Part shown: piece after piece, positions 34,495 to 44,301 of the stretch
Layout: every line of letters begins with the position of its first letter
Position numbering within the stretch: position 1 is the stretch's first letter
DNA from: Paraspadella gotoi
Lineage: Eukaryota; Chaetognatha
Direction of reading: 5' to 3'
Assembly: GCA_051294375.1 (NCBI GenBank)
Contig: CM119269.1
Location: 7,019,552-7,083,551 of the forward strand
DNA length: 64,000 bases
The notes under the pieces: model-generated
Database searches by the model: none
The model's input: the letters and a program-made list of their open reading frames with translations, nothing else
What the model was told of the DNA's origin: nothing
Translations under genes and position numbers: made by a program

Positions 34495-34640
34495 TAAAAG
34501 TTTTAAACTGATGAATATTAGTGAAATTTGACAATTAATCTATTTAATAATTAGTGAGAGTGAAACAGAAATTTGAAATGATAGATTTGAGAGATGAGTT
34601 AATAAGTAATAAAGTGAAATTGAAGAATTAAGATAGAGCT
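34495..34640 (-). repeat. Penelope-like partial terminal repeat (inverted)
   Basis: 146 bp, reverse complement of 35,088-35,235. Lies downstream of the minus-strand GIY-YIG remnant, ending in the GAGCTCAAAATGAGCTGG hairpin. Confidence 0.75.
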
Positions 34641-35087
34641 CAAAATGAGCTGGTCCCCCTTGGCATGGGCAAATGAGAGGTATGATCGATGAGGCCGAGT
34701 CATTGGCGTGTCATGGGCTGAGATGACAGTTGGATTGAGCTGGTCATGGATGCGTCAGGAAGGGTTCTTTGCGGGAAGAGCCCAAGTGCTATTCGAATGT
34801 CTGATACGCCTGCGGGTGCCCTCTTCTCGCCTGCTGGCAAGGCAGGCGGTTGTCCGTTCTTGCTGCTTTTGCAACAGGAGTGTCGGATTCCTCTCCCTCC
34901 ACAAAGGAAGGGATTGAGTTGCAACATTTGAGGAAGAGGCATCGTCTGTCCATTGCCTGTTCAAGGGTCTCCGCCTATTTCATTGATGGAAAGAGGGGAA
35001 TCATTGTGCGGGCGTGCTGGCGGCAGGGCCTCCACCACGCTGTTGATAAGCGAATCATAGCTTGGAGGGAGGTCGAATCGTCCTATC
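34641..35087 (-). pseudogene. Penelope-like element, C-terminal coding remnant
   Basis: GC-rich island. On the minus strand CGACCTCCCTCCAAGCTATG parallels 58,455-58,490, and the frame PPSYDSLINSVVEALPPARP matches the post-GIY-YIG tail seen there (PRLYDSLIKMEVERP). It continues to the AGCTCATTTTGAGCTC hairpin that also follows the 58-kb remnant. The reverse transcriptase and most of the endonuclease are missing. ORFs on either strand longer than this are shadows. Confidence 0.65.
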
Positions 35088-35570
35088 TTAATTCTTCAAT
35101 TTCACTTTATTACTTATTAACTCATCTCTCAAATCTATCCTTTCAAATTTCAAATTTCTGTTTCACTCTCACTAATTATTAAATAGATTAATTGTTAAAT
35201 TTCACTAATATTCATCAGTTTAAAACTTTTATTATTGTTATACATTACACATTGTAAATATTTTTGCACTGTTTTCTCTCTCTCTCTTTCTCTCTCTCTC
35301 TCTTTTACCATTTTACTTCTTTTCACAACTTACTCTGTCTTTCCTCAACTTCAGCCTGTCCTCACCAATTGACCACTGTCCTTTCTAAACTCTGTGTTGG
35401 AAACTTTGCCCTCTCTCTCTCTCTCTGTTTATCTCTCTTTCTCTCTTCTTTTACACAAAATATTTTAAAAATTCATTAACGCTGATGAAGGCTTGAAATC
35501 AAACCGAAACATGTCTGTTTTACAATAAAACAAAATCGTTGTCAAAACTAAACTCAAACTGTCTCTAATC
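35088..35570 (+). repeat. Penelope-like terminal repeat (pLTR) with hammerhead
   Basis: CTATCTTAATTCTTCAATTT start, CT-rich blocks, TTGACCACTGTCC and TTGGAAACTTTGCCC strings, hammerhead at 35,476, then TTTTACAATAAAAC. Homologous pLTRs lie at 43,945-44,296 and 58,961-59,430. Confidence 0.75.
35476..35520 (+). ncRNA. Hammerhead ribozyme motif in Penelope-like pLTR
   Basis: CTGATGA (35,482-35,488), stem II GGCTTG/CAAACC (one C-A mismatch), GAAA, C-AT-G stem III, cleavage after GTC (35,513-35,515). Stem I AACG pairs with TGTT next to the cleavage site. Core bases intact. Confidence 0.78.
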
Positions 35571-35589
35571 GTCCCAAACAACAAAAAGA

Positions 35590-35860
35590 AAGAATTGATA
35601 TCACAATGCATAATTTATCATAATTTGATATTCTGACATGATATATGTGGTTGCCCGACAATATTGAGGGGGTGGACCGATGGACCGACAAAGTGAATTA
35701 TAGAGTCGGGATCTGCTTATAAGCAGATCTGACTAAAAAAAATTACTGCAGATCCTAACTCTATAATTCACTTTGTCGGTACGTCGTTCGGCCCCCTCAA
35801 TATTGTTAGTCAACCACATATATTATGTCAGATATCAAATTATGATAAATTATGCAAAAA
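35590..35860. repeat. Palindrome with GTCGGATCTGC hairpin
   Basis: CATAATTTATCATAATTTGA, ATGATATATGTGG, CAATATTGAGGGGG and CGACAAAGTGAATTATAGAGT are all repeated inverted on the right side. The hairpin at 35,705-35,733 is not at the exact centre. It represents two head-to-head left ends of the hairpin-ended family. Confidence 0.8.
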
Positions 35861-36481
35861 AAATTATGTCCGTCTGTCTGTCTGTCCATCTGTCTGTCCA
35901 TCCGTCCCAACTTAGCAAAAAAGTCTAATTACTGTTTGTGTGTAGGGAAGTGTGTGATTGAACTAGATAGGAAGTTTTGATAGTTCGAGTGGAAATGGAA
36001 ATGGAAAAAACAAAATATATATTTCACTATTTGAACGCCAATTGCTCATGAGTGGATGGGGCGAATGACCTGAAATTTTGTATGTGGGTAGGAAAGTGTG
36101 TGATTAAGCTGGAAATTAAGTTTTGATGGAATCGTTTGAGTGGAAATGAGTTTAAATGGAAAAAAAACCTGTTTCACTAATTGATTATGCTTCTTTTTCT
36201 TTTTATATTAAATGTAAATGCAAGATATATAAATTAATCAAATAATTAATCAGTTAATTAATCAATTAGTCAAATAATTAATCAATAATTAATTAATCAG
36301 ACAATTAATCAATCAAAACAAACATTTTGGATCAAATTAATTAATTAATTGATTAATTAATTAACTTGAATTAATTAATTAATTAAATTGAATTAATTTT
36401 TATTAATTATTATTAATTACTAATTAATTAATTAATTACCGATAATGATAGTAGGCAGATCCGACATTGTTTGCTCAAACT

Positions 36482-38172
36482 GGTTCATTGCTAGATGATT
36501 CGGAATCTTCGACCACTCGACTAATATGTTCATGGGAGTTCAACAAGTTTTTTTTGTTGATATCACAAATTTTATCTGCAGTATGTTTATCTAAGGTGGC
36601 TACCGTATACAGAATTGAGCATTTAACTTTTAAAAGCTCTATCAATAAAATTATCTACATGATATATGGAACATTTCAAGGATGGGTGTTTCGTGTCTCT
36701 GCTTTCTTTCTTTCTACTTCATTTTTTCGTTCAGCATCAAATTTTCATTTACCTTTGTTTTTCTAGCACCCTTGATGGTATTTAGAGTTTTTACTTTCAA
36801 AGAAATTGAATTACTTATGAAAACTATAATTAACTTCGGGTTTGGATCGAAGAAAGCAATACCTAAACTAAAATCAATGGAATTTCAAATGATATTGTTG
36901 CCATTGTTTTCTATCTTTATATTATCGATGTTTGTAAAACACCTGGAACATCGAAGTTTGAGTATAATTTTAACAAAATTGATGGATGATACAGAATTCA
37001 AATTTGGACTTTACAATAGTCAAACAGTGTATGTGCCTGCATTGAAAATTTCTCTTGATAACGATCATAACTATTGTTTACTTCCAGAATACACGTTTTT
37101 CAAAGTCCAATATAATGCATATTATTGTCTTACTAAGTCGGAAGATGAGATGAAAGCTACAGATTTGATTGAACTAGGAAACCATAATTTTTTATTATAC
37201 AATTTTTCTTCTATTCAAATCAAATTGAGCATTCTAGATATTGTTATAACGCTGCCATTCATCTTATGGATAATACACAAGAAAAGGGCACATCAAAAAT
37301 ATTTTTATGTTTGGCCTATATTATTTTTCCTTTCTATGATGATAATAAATTTAATTTCTATGAATCATCATGAAAAAAAATGCAAGAAAACATGTTATAG
37401 TACTCCAGATTTGGAATGCCGCAACTATTATGGTGAAACTGAGGTTGACTGTACAATAGGATCATTTTTTTACTTATTTAAAAAAATATTCTCTAATTTT
37501 TTTTACTGTTTTTTGGCAGTTTTGTTATTAAGAACAATCAAAGCAATTTTTTTTTTAAAACGATGCAAAAGAATTCAAAGATATTTTATTTTTGTCATGG
37601 TATTACTAACATCACAATTACCATATTTTATAATTAAAACTTTAATGGCTGCTGAAGACAAGAAACCTTTAAAGACAAAGATTTTTAATTTATGCAATTC
37701 TTCTCTAATCACTAATGATGCAAAAGAAATAAAGGAAAGTCTTATGACTAGTCTATATTTAGGAAAACATTTTTTTTTCTTTCTGTGTGTTTCGTTTTTG
37801 CCATTTTTCTATACCACTTTTCTGCTACTCACACTTGTTTTTAAAAAAGTGTTTTTAGCTACAGTTTATTTTGTTTTTTTGATATTTTTATTTTATTTTT
37901 TTCTATATTTCGTTCTTAAATCCATATTCAAAGATGAAAATATTGAACTAGAATTCGATAACCCGGAGTTAATAACTATTCTTTATGATCTGCGCTATTA
38001 TATCGTTTATTTATGTAAAACTAAATTGGCCGAGGAGCATTACCTAAATGAAGTTTCTCAATTTGTAGAACGACTTTGTAAGTTTATACAAATGAAACTT
38101 ACTGACTTTCATAATTTGGATATGCTAGGTTTTTTGATCATGCCCACGACATTTCTCATTTTTTGGGCTTAA
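36482..38172 (+). CDS. Multi-pass membrane protein, large C-terminal exon
   Basis: Begins right at the end of the foldback element with GSLLDDSESSTTRLICSWEF and EFNKFFLLISQILSAVCLSK in one frame up to about 36,720, then the frame from 36,745 (FLAPLMVFRVFTFKEIELLM...) stays open for about 475 codons to TAA at 38,172. The switch is either a one-base indel in T-runs or a short intron ending TTTGTTTTTCTAG (36,765). At least seven further hydrophobic segments follow (numbered from 36,682: about 69-85, 183-198, 207-226, 262-290, 301-319, 362-387, 390-413). A 95-residue loop with Cys-132 and Cys-149 and a Cys cluster CKKTCYS...LEC...DC (residues 234-257) suggest disulphides outside the cytosol. The first part can be read as XK-like; the rest I do not recognise. 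Confidence 0.55.
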
Positions 38173-38243
38173 ATACTTTTTGACGGAAGTAATCTTTTTA
38201 CCCTCTCAGTAAAATCTTGTGATACTAAGCTTTACATAATATA

Positions 38244-38560
38244 ACAAGTTTGAGCAAAAAATGTCGGATCTGCTTACGATCATTAGTGGTATTTAATTAA
38301 TTAATTAATTATTTAATAAATCAATTTATTTAACTATTAATTAATTATTCAAACAATCAATGAATCAAGTAAGTCAATTGTTATCGGCATTATTGTTGTC
38401 GTCGCCATCATCGTCGTCAGTTGCTTTTGTCGTGGTCAGTGACAAAAAGACCTAAAACAAACATTGCAGATCATATTAATTAATTAATATGATTATAATA
38501 ATGCCGATAACGATTGACTTACTTTATTGTTTGATTGATTGAATAATACAGGGTAGTGAT
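38244..38560 (-). repeat. Inverted element end plus 47-bp hairpin arms
   Basis: AACAAGTTTGAGCAAAAAATGTC-type end (mirror of 36,481), TTAATTAA tract, then AAACAATCAATGAATCAAGT...GTTATCGGCATTAT mirrored by ATAATGCCGATAACGATTGA...AAACAA at 38,495-38,545. Confidence 0.7.
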
Positions 38561-38584
38561 TCAAAACTTAGAAAATCCGTATCA

Positions 38585-38745
38585 CTTTATCTTTTTATCG
38601 AGCCATGACCGGCGAAGCCGGTTCAGGCTCTGATTTTGTTTGGGTCAGCTTTTTTTGTGACGTCGTCGTCCGTCGTCGGTCCGTCACGCTTTTTTGTTAA
38701 AAAACTACTACGCTTTTATAGGTTTGGCTGTGACTTACCGGTTTT
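38585..38745. repeat. Repeat with ACCGGC-GAA-GCCGGT hairpin
   Basis: ATCGAGCCATGACCGGCGAA and a CGTCGTC-rich patch. Inverted, noisier copy at 54,480-54,640. Confidence 0.65.
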
Positions 38746-38869
38746 TTTTAAATAAAAATTATTATGAATTATGATAAAGTTTTACAAAAGTGTGCGATCA
38801 TAGTAAGTTAAAAATTTAGATATGGCTTTTCATCTTGAAATAGCTGTGATATTTTCATATTACATTTGG

Positions 38870-39035
38870 ATTTAAGTATTTTTTGTTTGAATTCCCACTT
38901 CATTATGATTTACTGCAATATGCAAATGAGATTAAAGTACTCATTATAATATCCAAATTAGTATATAGAAATGCTTTAATCTATTTACATATTGCAGTAT
39001 ATAATATTGAAGATGAAATTCAAAAAATTTTTTAA
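38870..39035. mobile_element. Palindromic MITE (ACTGCAATATGC family), copy 1
   Basis: TGATTTACTGCAATATGCAA and AGATTAAAG on the left, CTTTAATCTATTTACATATT and GCAGTA on the right. Followed by sequence matching 54,000-54,180 inverted. Confidence 0.65.
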
Positions 39036-39219
39036 AAAAAATATAATAAAAATGGGAACTCAAAATATCTTTTTAATGAGAAGCTATATCTTAATTTTAA
39101 TACAAATAAAAATAAAATCTTTTACAAGCTGCGATTGGAAAAAATTGGAAAAATTTCCAATTGTAAACAATTGTAACATATTTTTGCCTTTCTTTTATTT
39201 CTTTAAAAATTATATATTG

Positions 39220-39469
39220 TGGCGGTATATTCACACCGCCTCACGTCCACCATCCGTCAGCCAAATCCTTGGCTCAGAGGGGGAACACACCATCCCAGGC
39301 GTAGTGTTCCATCCACAGTCCTAACGACTTCCCTCTGCGTTGGCAAAGCGAGACCGTCCTAGGGTAACCGCGCCAGTGACTAAAGGCGTCACTGAGGGTC
39401 GGAAGCCCCAAAGCCAACAGTGAGATGCCCCATCCCAATGGGCATCACAGGCAACCCGGCTGTTGCCAT
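39220..39469 (-). repeat. GC-rich dispersed repeat, inverted full copy
   Basis: Reads GGCGGTATATTCACACCGCC to CCGGCTGTTGCCA, the reverse complement of 16,215-16,476. Proves the family is dispersed, not only part of the duplicated block. Confidence 0.85.
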
Positions 39470-40080
39470 AATATATATTTTTTTTCTTTTTAGAAAAAAC
39501 GAGTTCAGTCTCTGCAGTGACTGTACAGCGGCCTTCCAGCAGCAGTCCAGCTTTGTTTCTCTCTGTCTGTCTCTCTCTGTGTCTCTCTCTGTGACTCTCT
39601 TCTGTCTCTCTCTCTCTCTGTGTACGATTTCTTGCTTGATCGTTCGTTTTTTGAAAAAATCTGATTATTTTTTCCTTCTAAAAACTTTTATTATCACCAT
39701 TATCCCAAATTTACATCCAAGATTTTCGTGGATTTATTTTGGAAAAAGTGAAGAATAACTCATACGTCAGAAATTTTATGCTTCTCTCCATCTCTCTCCG
39801 TCTCTAACATGATTGTTATTAAAGAAAAAAAAATATAATAAGCAAATAGCATATTTAACACAGATTTACATTGCCAGAGGAAATCTTTTCATACTTTGTC
39901 CAATGTTGTTGATCGAAAAACCTTTCACAATTTGAATATGCCGGATTGTATGCTATATGCCGATCATTTTTTTATTGACTATTTTTGCCGGTTTATGGTT
40001 TAACTACCAAACAATGTATCTAGTTATCAAGTTCCATTAGTGAGGCAGTGAAGAAGTTGAAATGTGTGTCCATTTTCTTT
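39470..40080. other. CT-rich relic of the GA-rich unit, inverted; no gene
   Basis: 39,480-39,780 reads as the reverse of parts of 23,640-24,210 (AAACGAGTTCAG, CGATCGTTCGTTTTTTGAAA, TTTTCGTGGATTTATTTTGG). Remainder AT-rich. Confidence 0.55.
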
Positions 40081-40271
40081 GTTTCATATCGATTCAAGTA
40101 TTTTTTGTTTGAATTTCCACTTCATTATAATTTACTGCAATATGCTAATTAGATTATAGTACTTACTGCAATATCAAATTAGTATATAGTAAACTATATT
40201 TTAATTTGCATAATGCAGTAAATCATAATAAAGTAGAAATTCAAACAAAAAATATTTGAATCAATATGAAA
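40081..40271. mobile_element. Palindromic MITE (ACTGCAATATGC family), copy 2
   Basis: Arms 40,081-40,145 and 40,208-40,271 pair over about 60 bp: GTTTCATATCGATTCAAGTA and TTTTTTGTTTGAATTTCCAC against their complements. A lone right arm recurs at 41,287-41,345, and a decayed copy at 54,180-54,345. Confidence 0.8.
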
Positions 40272-41160
40272 CATGTGATTTTAAAAGTACTTGATGATGA
40301 TGATGATGATTATTACAAATAAAAATATACACTTTTACAACTTTCAATTGAAAAAATTTTAACAATTTTTAATTGTAAACAATTGTAACTTTTTTTGTCT
40401 TTCTTTTATTTTTGGAAAAAAGTTTTAATTAGCAAACTTATAAGGCAATAAAATTTAATTCTATAAAAGATTGAGCAATGGAAAAATGTTTTTTTGCTGC
40501 CTTTGTATATGTAATAAAAAATAATTAAGCCCTTTTTTAAAAAAAATTTGTATAACAGTATCATTAATTGAATTTTTTTTATAGTAATATCCTTATAAAA
40601 TCATAAAATTTCAAAATAATATTTTTTATAATTTTAAGAACAGTTTCGGATTCCGCAGAAAAAACTGAAAAACTTTTGTAAAATATGTTACATGATATTT
40701 TTAGGTTAAAGCTGCGAAAAAAGACCAAAAAGTTTTATCATATAATAGTTTCTACTACAAAGCGTAAAAAAGTAGAGAATTTGACCTTTTTTTCTTATTT
40801 TTGTTGCTGAAGACATTAAAATTTTTAATAATATATTTTATATTTTTGATCTAACTTTTTATAAAGAATCAGAATCTTTAATAAAAATTTAAAAAAAATT
40901 ATTTAAAAAATTTATTATTTTATAAGGATATTTCTATAAATATATTGTAATTAATGATACTGTTCCCCAAACAATATAAGCAAAATATTTTTTGTACTCC
41001 TTAATTATACTATCTCACATCTAAATATCCTTGTTTGTTCACTCAAATAAAATTTATGTTCCCCAGTGCTCCAATCTACTGAGCATGTTCAAAAGAAGAA
41101 AAACCAATTTAGATTTATGAAAATTTATTTTAAAATGTTTTTTTCTTATTTTATGTCTTA
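40272..41160. other. AT-rich, no gene seen
   Basis: More than 75% A+T by eye, no supported frame. Weak inverted symmetry between ATCCTTATAAAATCATAAAA (40,590) and TTTTATAAGGATATT (40,920), suggesting another decayed palindromic element. Confidence 0.5.
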
Positions 41161-41283
41161 GCTATCATCGCATTAATGAATGATTATCATCGAATCAATG
41201 AATGACTATCATCACATCAAGGAATGACTATCATCACATCAGTGAATGACTATCATTGCGTCAATGAATGATTATCATCACGT
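41161..41283. repeat. 24-bp minisatellite, five copies
   Basis: Unit GACTATCATCACATCAATGA plus ATGA-type variants. Reverse-strand relatives at 195-360, 23,390-23,520 and 51,515-51,770. Confidence 0.85.
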
Positions 41284-41345
41284 AAATCATAATAAAGTGC
41301 AAATTCAATCAAAAAATATTTGAATTAATATGAAACATGTGATTT

Positions 41346-42232
41346 TAAAAGATCTTGATGATGATGATGATGATTAATACAAATAAAAATTTCCAATTAA
41401 AAAATTGTTACAATTTCTAATTATAAACAATTGTAACATTTTTTTTGTCTTTCTTTTATTTTTTTAAATTATAACTCTTTTTGTCAGGCGCTGCCTCTTC
41501 CGATTCGTCTAAAAACGAGTACAGCTATGCAGCGGCTGGACTTCTCTTTTTTTCTCCGGATTTTTTCTTTAAATTCTTTTGAAAGTAACGTCTGGCGAGA
41601 TCACTATACTTTTAAGATTTTTTCTGCAGAGTTAAGGCAAAAATGCCATTAATTCCACAAAATAATTATCTGTAAAAAAACATTTAGTCTTTTTGCAACC
41701 GTGGGTTTACCCCCAATGCCCCAGTATTATAACTCAGGGGTAAAAAAAAAATCCCATTTGTATGGCTATTGGAATACTGTATCCAAAATCGTATCGAATT
41801 CGGTTCAGTGATTTGGTCATAACCGATTTTCGGTCAGAAAAACTGGGAGAGCATTTTATAATATGAAGAATTCTGAATATAATAAGCTCGGCCACGATAT
41901 ACCACAACCATCAAAATTATCTTAACTATCCCATAAATGAGATATTGTAAGGTTTAACATCTTATGACCTGATTTGACAAATTATCACGGGCAGATCGAC
42001 ATCGTTTGCTCGATCAAACTTGTTTGAACAGAGCTTGCTTCGTTTAAACCTCCAATTATTCAGTTTAGATGTTTCGTTTAATTTTAAGTATTTTTTTTGT
42101 GAATAGTTTGTTACTTATACAATAAAGCGTAGCAAAAATATTAAAATCAAGTTTAACCTTAGAATATTTTAAATTTAAAAAAATCTTTTTTATTTTTCCA
42201 TTTTCGCATACGCCCATATATAGTATATATAT
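41346..42232. other. No gene; scattered element fragments
   Basis: Includes (ATG)n/(GAT)n at 41,357-41,376, an AACGAGTACAGC...GCAGCGGCTGGA fragment of the GA-rich unit (41,513-41,545) and an end motif GGCAGATCGACATCGTTTGC (41,991-42,032). Confidence 0.5.
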
Positions 42233-42837
42233 ACACGGTAGGGGAGAGAGGATGTGAAAGAAACAAAAAAGTGCCATCTCTGAAACCTATAAAATCTTAA
42301 AGTATACCCATGAGACACTTTATGTGATAGGTCAGTAAAATTCGATAGAGGCAGGTTTTTTTAAATGCTCATTAAAGTGAAAATGCTTACATTTTTAATA
42401 TATGCGATTTTATTCGAATACAACGAGGTTGATTCAGTACAATCATCATCAACAAACAAACAAACAAAGACAGACTAAGTCTAAGCAAAAAAACATAAAA
42501 TAGAGAGAAAAAAAAACAGTTAATTAAATAAAATTAATTAATTAAAATTTAAACAATTAAAAATTGTTCTTATGTTGTAAAAAATGGAACAAGTTTCTGA
42601 AGAACAGTATTTTTCATTGTATATATCTTTGAGATAAAGGTTTTCTTACGATTATTAAAAATTGTAGATAGGTCGTGGTATCCAAACATACTCCTAAGTT
42701 CTCTCACACTTTCCCATCGATTATATCCAAAAATCTTTCGTACACCATCATTTACAGCAACATTAAGTCTATTCATTTTAATGTCTATACAATATACATC
42801 TATCATTATCTACAGAGCATAAGCTTTAATTTGAGAC
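42233..42837. mobile_element. Inverted-repeat element (CACGGTAGGGG family) broken by a LINE fragment
   Basis: CACGGTAGGGGAGAGAGGAT and about 170 bp after it match 56,141-56,345; GCATAAGCTTTAATTTGAGA at the other side matches the inner part of the inverted partner at 57,160-57,190. The stretch 42,410-42,810 between is foreign. Confidence 0.65.
42570..42806 (-). pseudogene. Non-LTR retrotransposon (LINE) C-terminal fragment
   Basis: Minus-strand frame: LNVAVNDGVRKIFGYNRWES, then VRELRSMFGYHDLSTIFNNR and KTFISKIYTMKNTVLQKLV. The order AVNxxxRKIFGY-W-S-R-M-FG and a following Lys-rich helix matches the tail after the reverse transcriptase of LINEs that prey on jockey/CR1-type families. Reverse transcriptase itself is absent; the element is a 5'-truncated end. 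Confidence 0.6.
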
Positions 42838-42844
42838 CTGTATA

Positions 42845-43016
42845 TATACATAGTACTCACCATAAAAAAATGTTAAAATTTTAAAATGTTTTTTTTCTTA
42901 TTTTTGAAAGCAGATTCGAATTCCTAACGAAAAGTTGATAAAAGGAAATATAACACTTTTTAGAAAATTATTTCATTAAGTGGGTCAAAATCCTAAAAAA
43001 CTGTTATCGTTAACTT
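42845..43016. mobile_element. AT-rich palindromic MITE, left half
   Basis: Matches 27,050-27,215 up to GTTATCGTTAACTT, where the LTR element enters. Right half resumes at 46,300. Confidence 0.8.
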
Positions 43017-43098
43017 TGTGGAGGACACTTTACCGAGCCACAGGCCATTCACTTTGGCCGAAGATATTGATGTGAAATGTCCTCCCTCTCTCTCTCTA

Positions 43099-43142
<44 letters not shown>

Positions 43143-43301
43143 TCTCTCTCTCTCTCTCTTTGTACACTTGACCAGTTATTATTATCTTTCCCTCGATTAT
43201 GCTCTAAGGTCATTGTTTACTTCATTGCCAAATATCTTCTGTAAATAGACTCTCAATCCCGCTCATTACAAGTCGCTTATCAATTATTTCTATGTCTCTT
43301 T
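43017..43301 (+). repeat. 5' LTR
   Basis: 285 bp, contains a (CT)n microsatellite (43,080-43,160) and GACCAGTTATTATTATCTTT. Differs from the 3' LTR mainly in CT-tract length and single bases (CACTTTACC versus CCCTTCACC). Confidence 0.88.
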
Positions 43302-43439
43302 ATTCGTGAGCCCTTCTCGTAAACATGCAACCTTTTCATTCTCAACTCCCACGCTGCGCTGCCCTTCTACTGACCAAGCGCCACTCAAGCTCACAGTCGC
43401 TACCCTTGCAACTGGCCCTTTCATCTACAAAGAGACTCC

Positions 43440-43788
43440 TTGCGACGAAATATTTTTTCAAATTCGAGATTAGCAAAATGGGGAAAAAAGAATAAAAAAA
43501 CGTCTGCCCTTGAAATTCAAAATGTCGGAGCTCCTTCACCGCCGACAAATAATAATAATAATTCTCTTCCACTCCCAAACTACCAAAAACTCGAGCCGAT
43601 TATCACTGCCATAAACTCAGAAGTCAAGCTGATCTATGCTTGGAAAAGTTGGTTTAATGAACTTGAAAAACTCGGAGAAAAAGACCCCTTTCCCCCTTTT
43701 CCTGAACTTCCAAAGCCTCTCGAAGTTTTGTCATCGTTTCTCACCGCGACCACGCCCATCAAGATGGCTCAACGCAAACTCTGAACCT
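43440..43788 (+). pseudogene. LTR-element gag remnant, N-terminal part
   Basis: The frame reads TSALEIQNVGAPSPPTNNNN, SLPLPNYQKLEPIITAINSE and WKSWFNELEKLGEKDPFPPF, then Pro-rich sequence to a stop at 43,784 next to the TTAA insertion. Helical, charged and Pro-rich as expected of a capsid N-terminus, but no diagnostic motif. Confidence 0.45.
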
Positions 43789-43944
43789 TTAAGAAAAAGG
43801 GTCATTCAAATCAACTTCAAATAACCCAAAATGGAGTACAAATTCAGAAAGCTGAGCTCCTGGCAATTCAGAAAATGTATTCACTTTAAACATTTGATGC
43901 ATTCTACCCCATTTTATATCGGTTTTAATTATAATCCCTTAGCT

Positions 43945-44296
43945 AATTACTTATTTATTCACTAGTTAAATGTTAAATTTCACCAATGTTAGTTTTCAAA
44001 CTCCTTATCTTTGTTGTACATTGCAAAAATGTATCTTTATTATTTATTTATCCCTGTTGTTTTGTTTCTCTCTCTCACTCTCTCTCACTCTCTCTCTTTA
44101 ACAAGTTTCACTTCTTTTCACAACTCACTCAATCTGCCCTCACCTTCAACCTGTCCTCACATCTGACCACTATTCTGTCTTACCACTTTGTTGGAAAACT
44201 TTTACCCTCTCTCTCACACTCTTCTTTTGCACAAAATTTATTATTGAATGTCATATGCTGATGAAGGCTTGAAGTAAACAAGCCGAAACATGTCCA
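43945..44296 (+). repeat. Penelope-like terminal repeat (solo)
   Basis: TTAGCTAATTACTTATTTAT, CT-rich blocks, CATCTGACCACTATTCTGTC, TTGTTGGAAAACTTTTACCC and the hammerhead at its end; order identical to 35,088-35,520. No coding part. Confidence 0.75.
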
Positions 44297-44301
44297 ATAA
44301 G
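44240..44301 (+). ncRNA. Hammerhead ribozyme motif, best-paired copy
   Basis: CTGATGA (44,258-44,264), perfect 6-bp stem II GGCTTG/CAAGCC with a 7-nt loop, GAAA, C-AT-G stem III, cleavage after GTC (44,294). TTAT upstream and ATAA downstream can extend stem I across an internal loop. All core bases intact. Confidence 0.82.

Larger units (their letters stand above)
33866..36481. mobile_element. Long-inverted-repeat (foldback) element with nested Penelope-like insert
   Basis: Left end AACAAGTTTGAGCAAACAAT and right end ATTGTTTGCTCAAACT are inverted copies. Arms of about 600 bp (33,866-34,490 and 35,870-36,481) mirror each other through ATTAATTA tracts, two GAAATGAGTTTAAATGG-type subrepeats and a CCGTC-rich patch. 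Between the arms lie a Penelope-like fragment with terminal repeats (34,495-35,570) and a second palindrome (35,590-35,860). Family is that of 21,747-24,703. Confidence 0.8.

Noticed and set aside
34700-35182. Host gene in the GC-rich island at 34.7-35.1 kb
   Set aside because: All frames belong to the Penelope-like tail shared with 58.5-58.96 kb and contain no complete domain.
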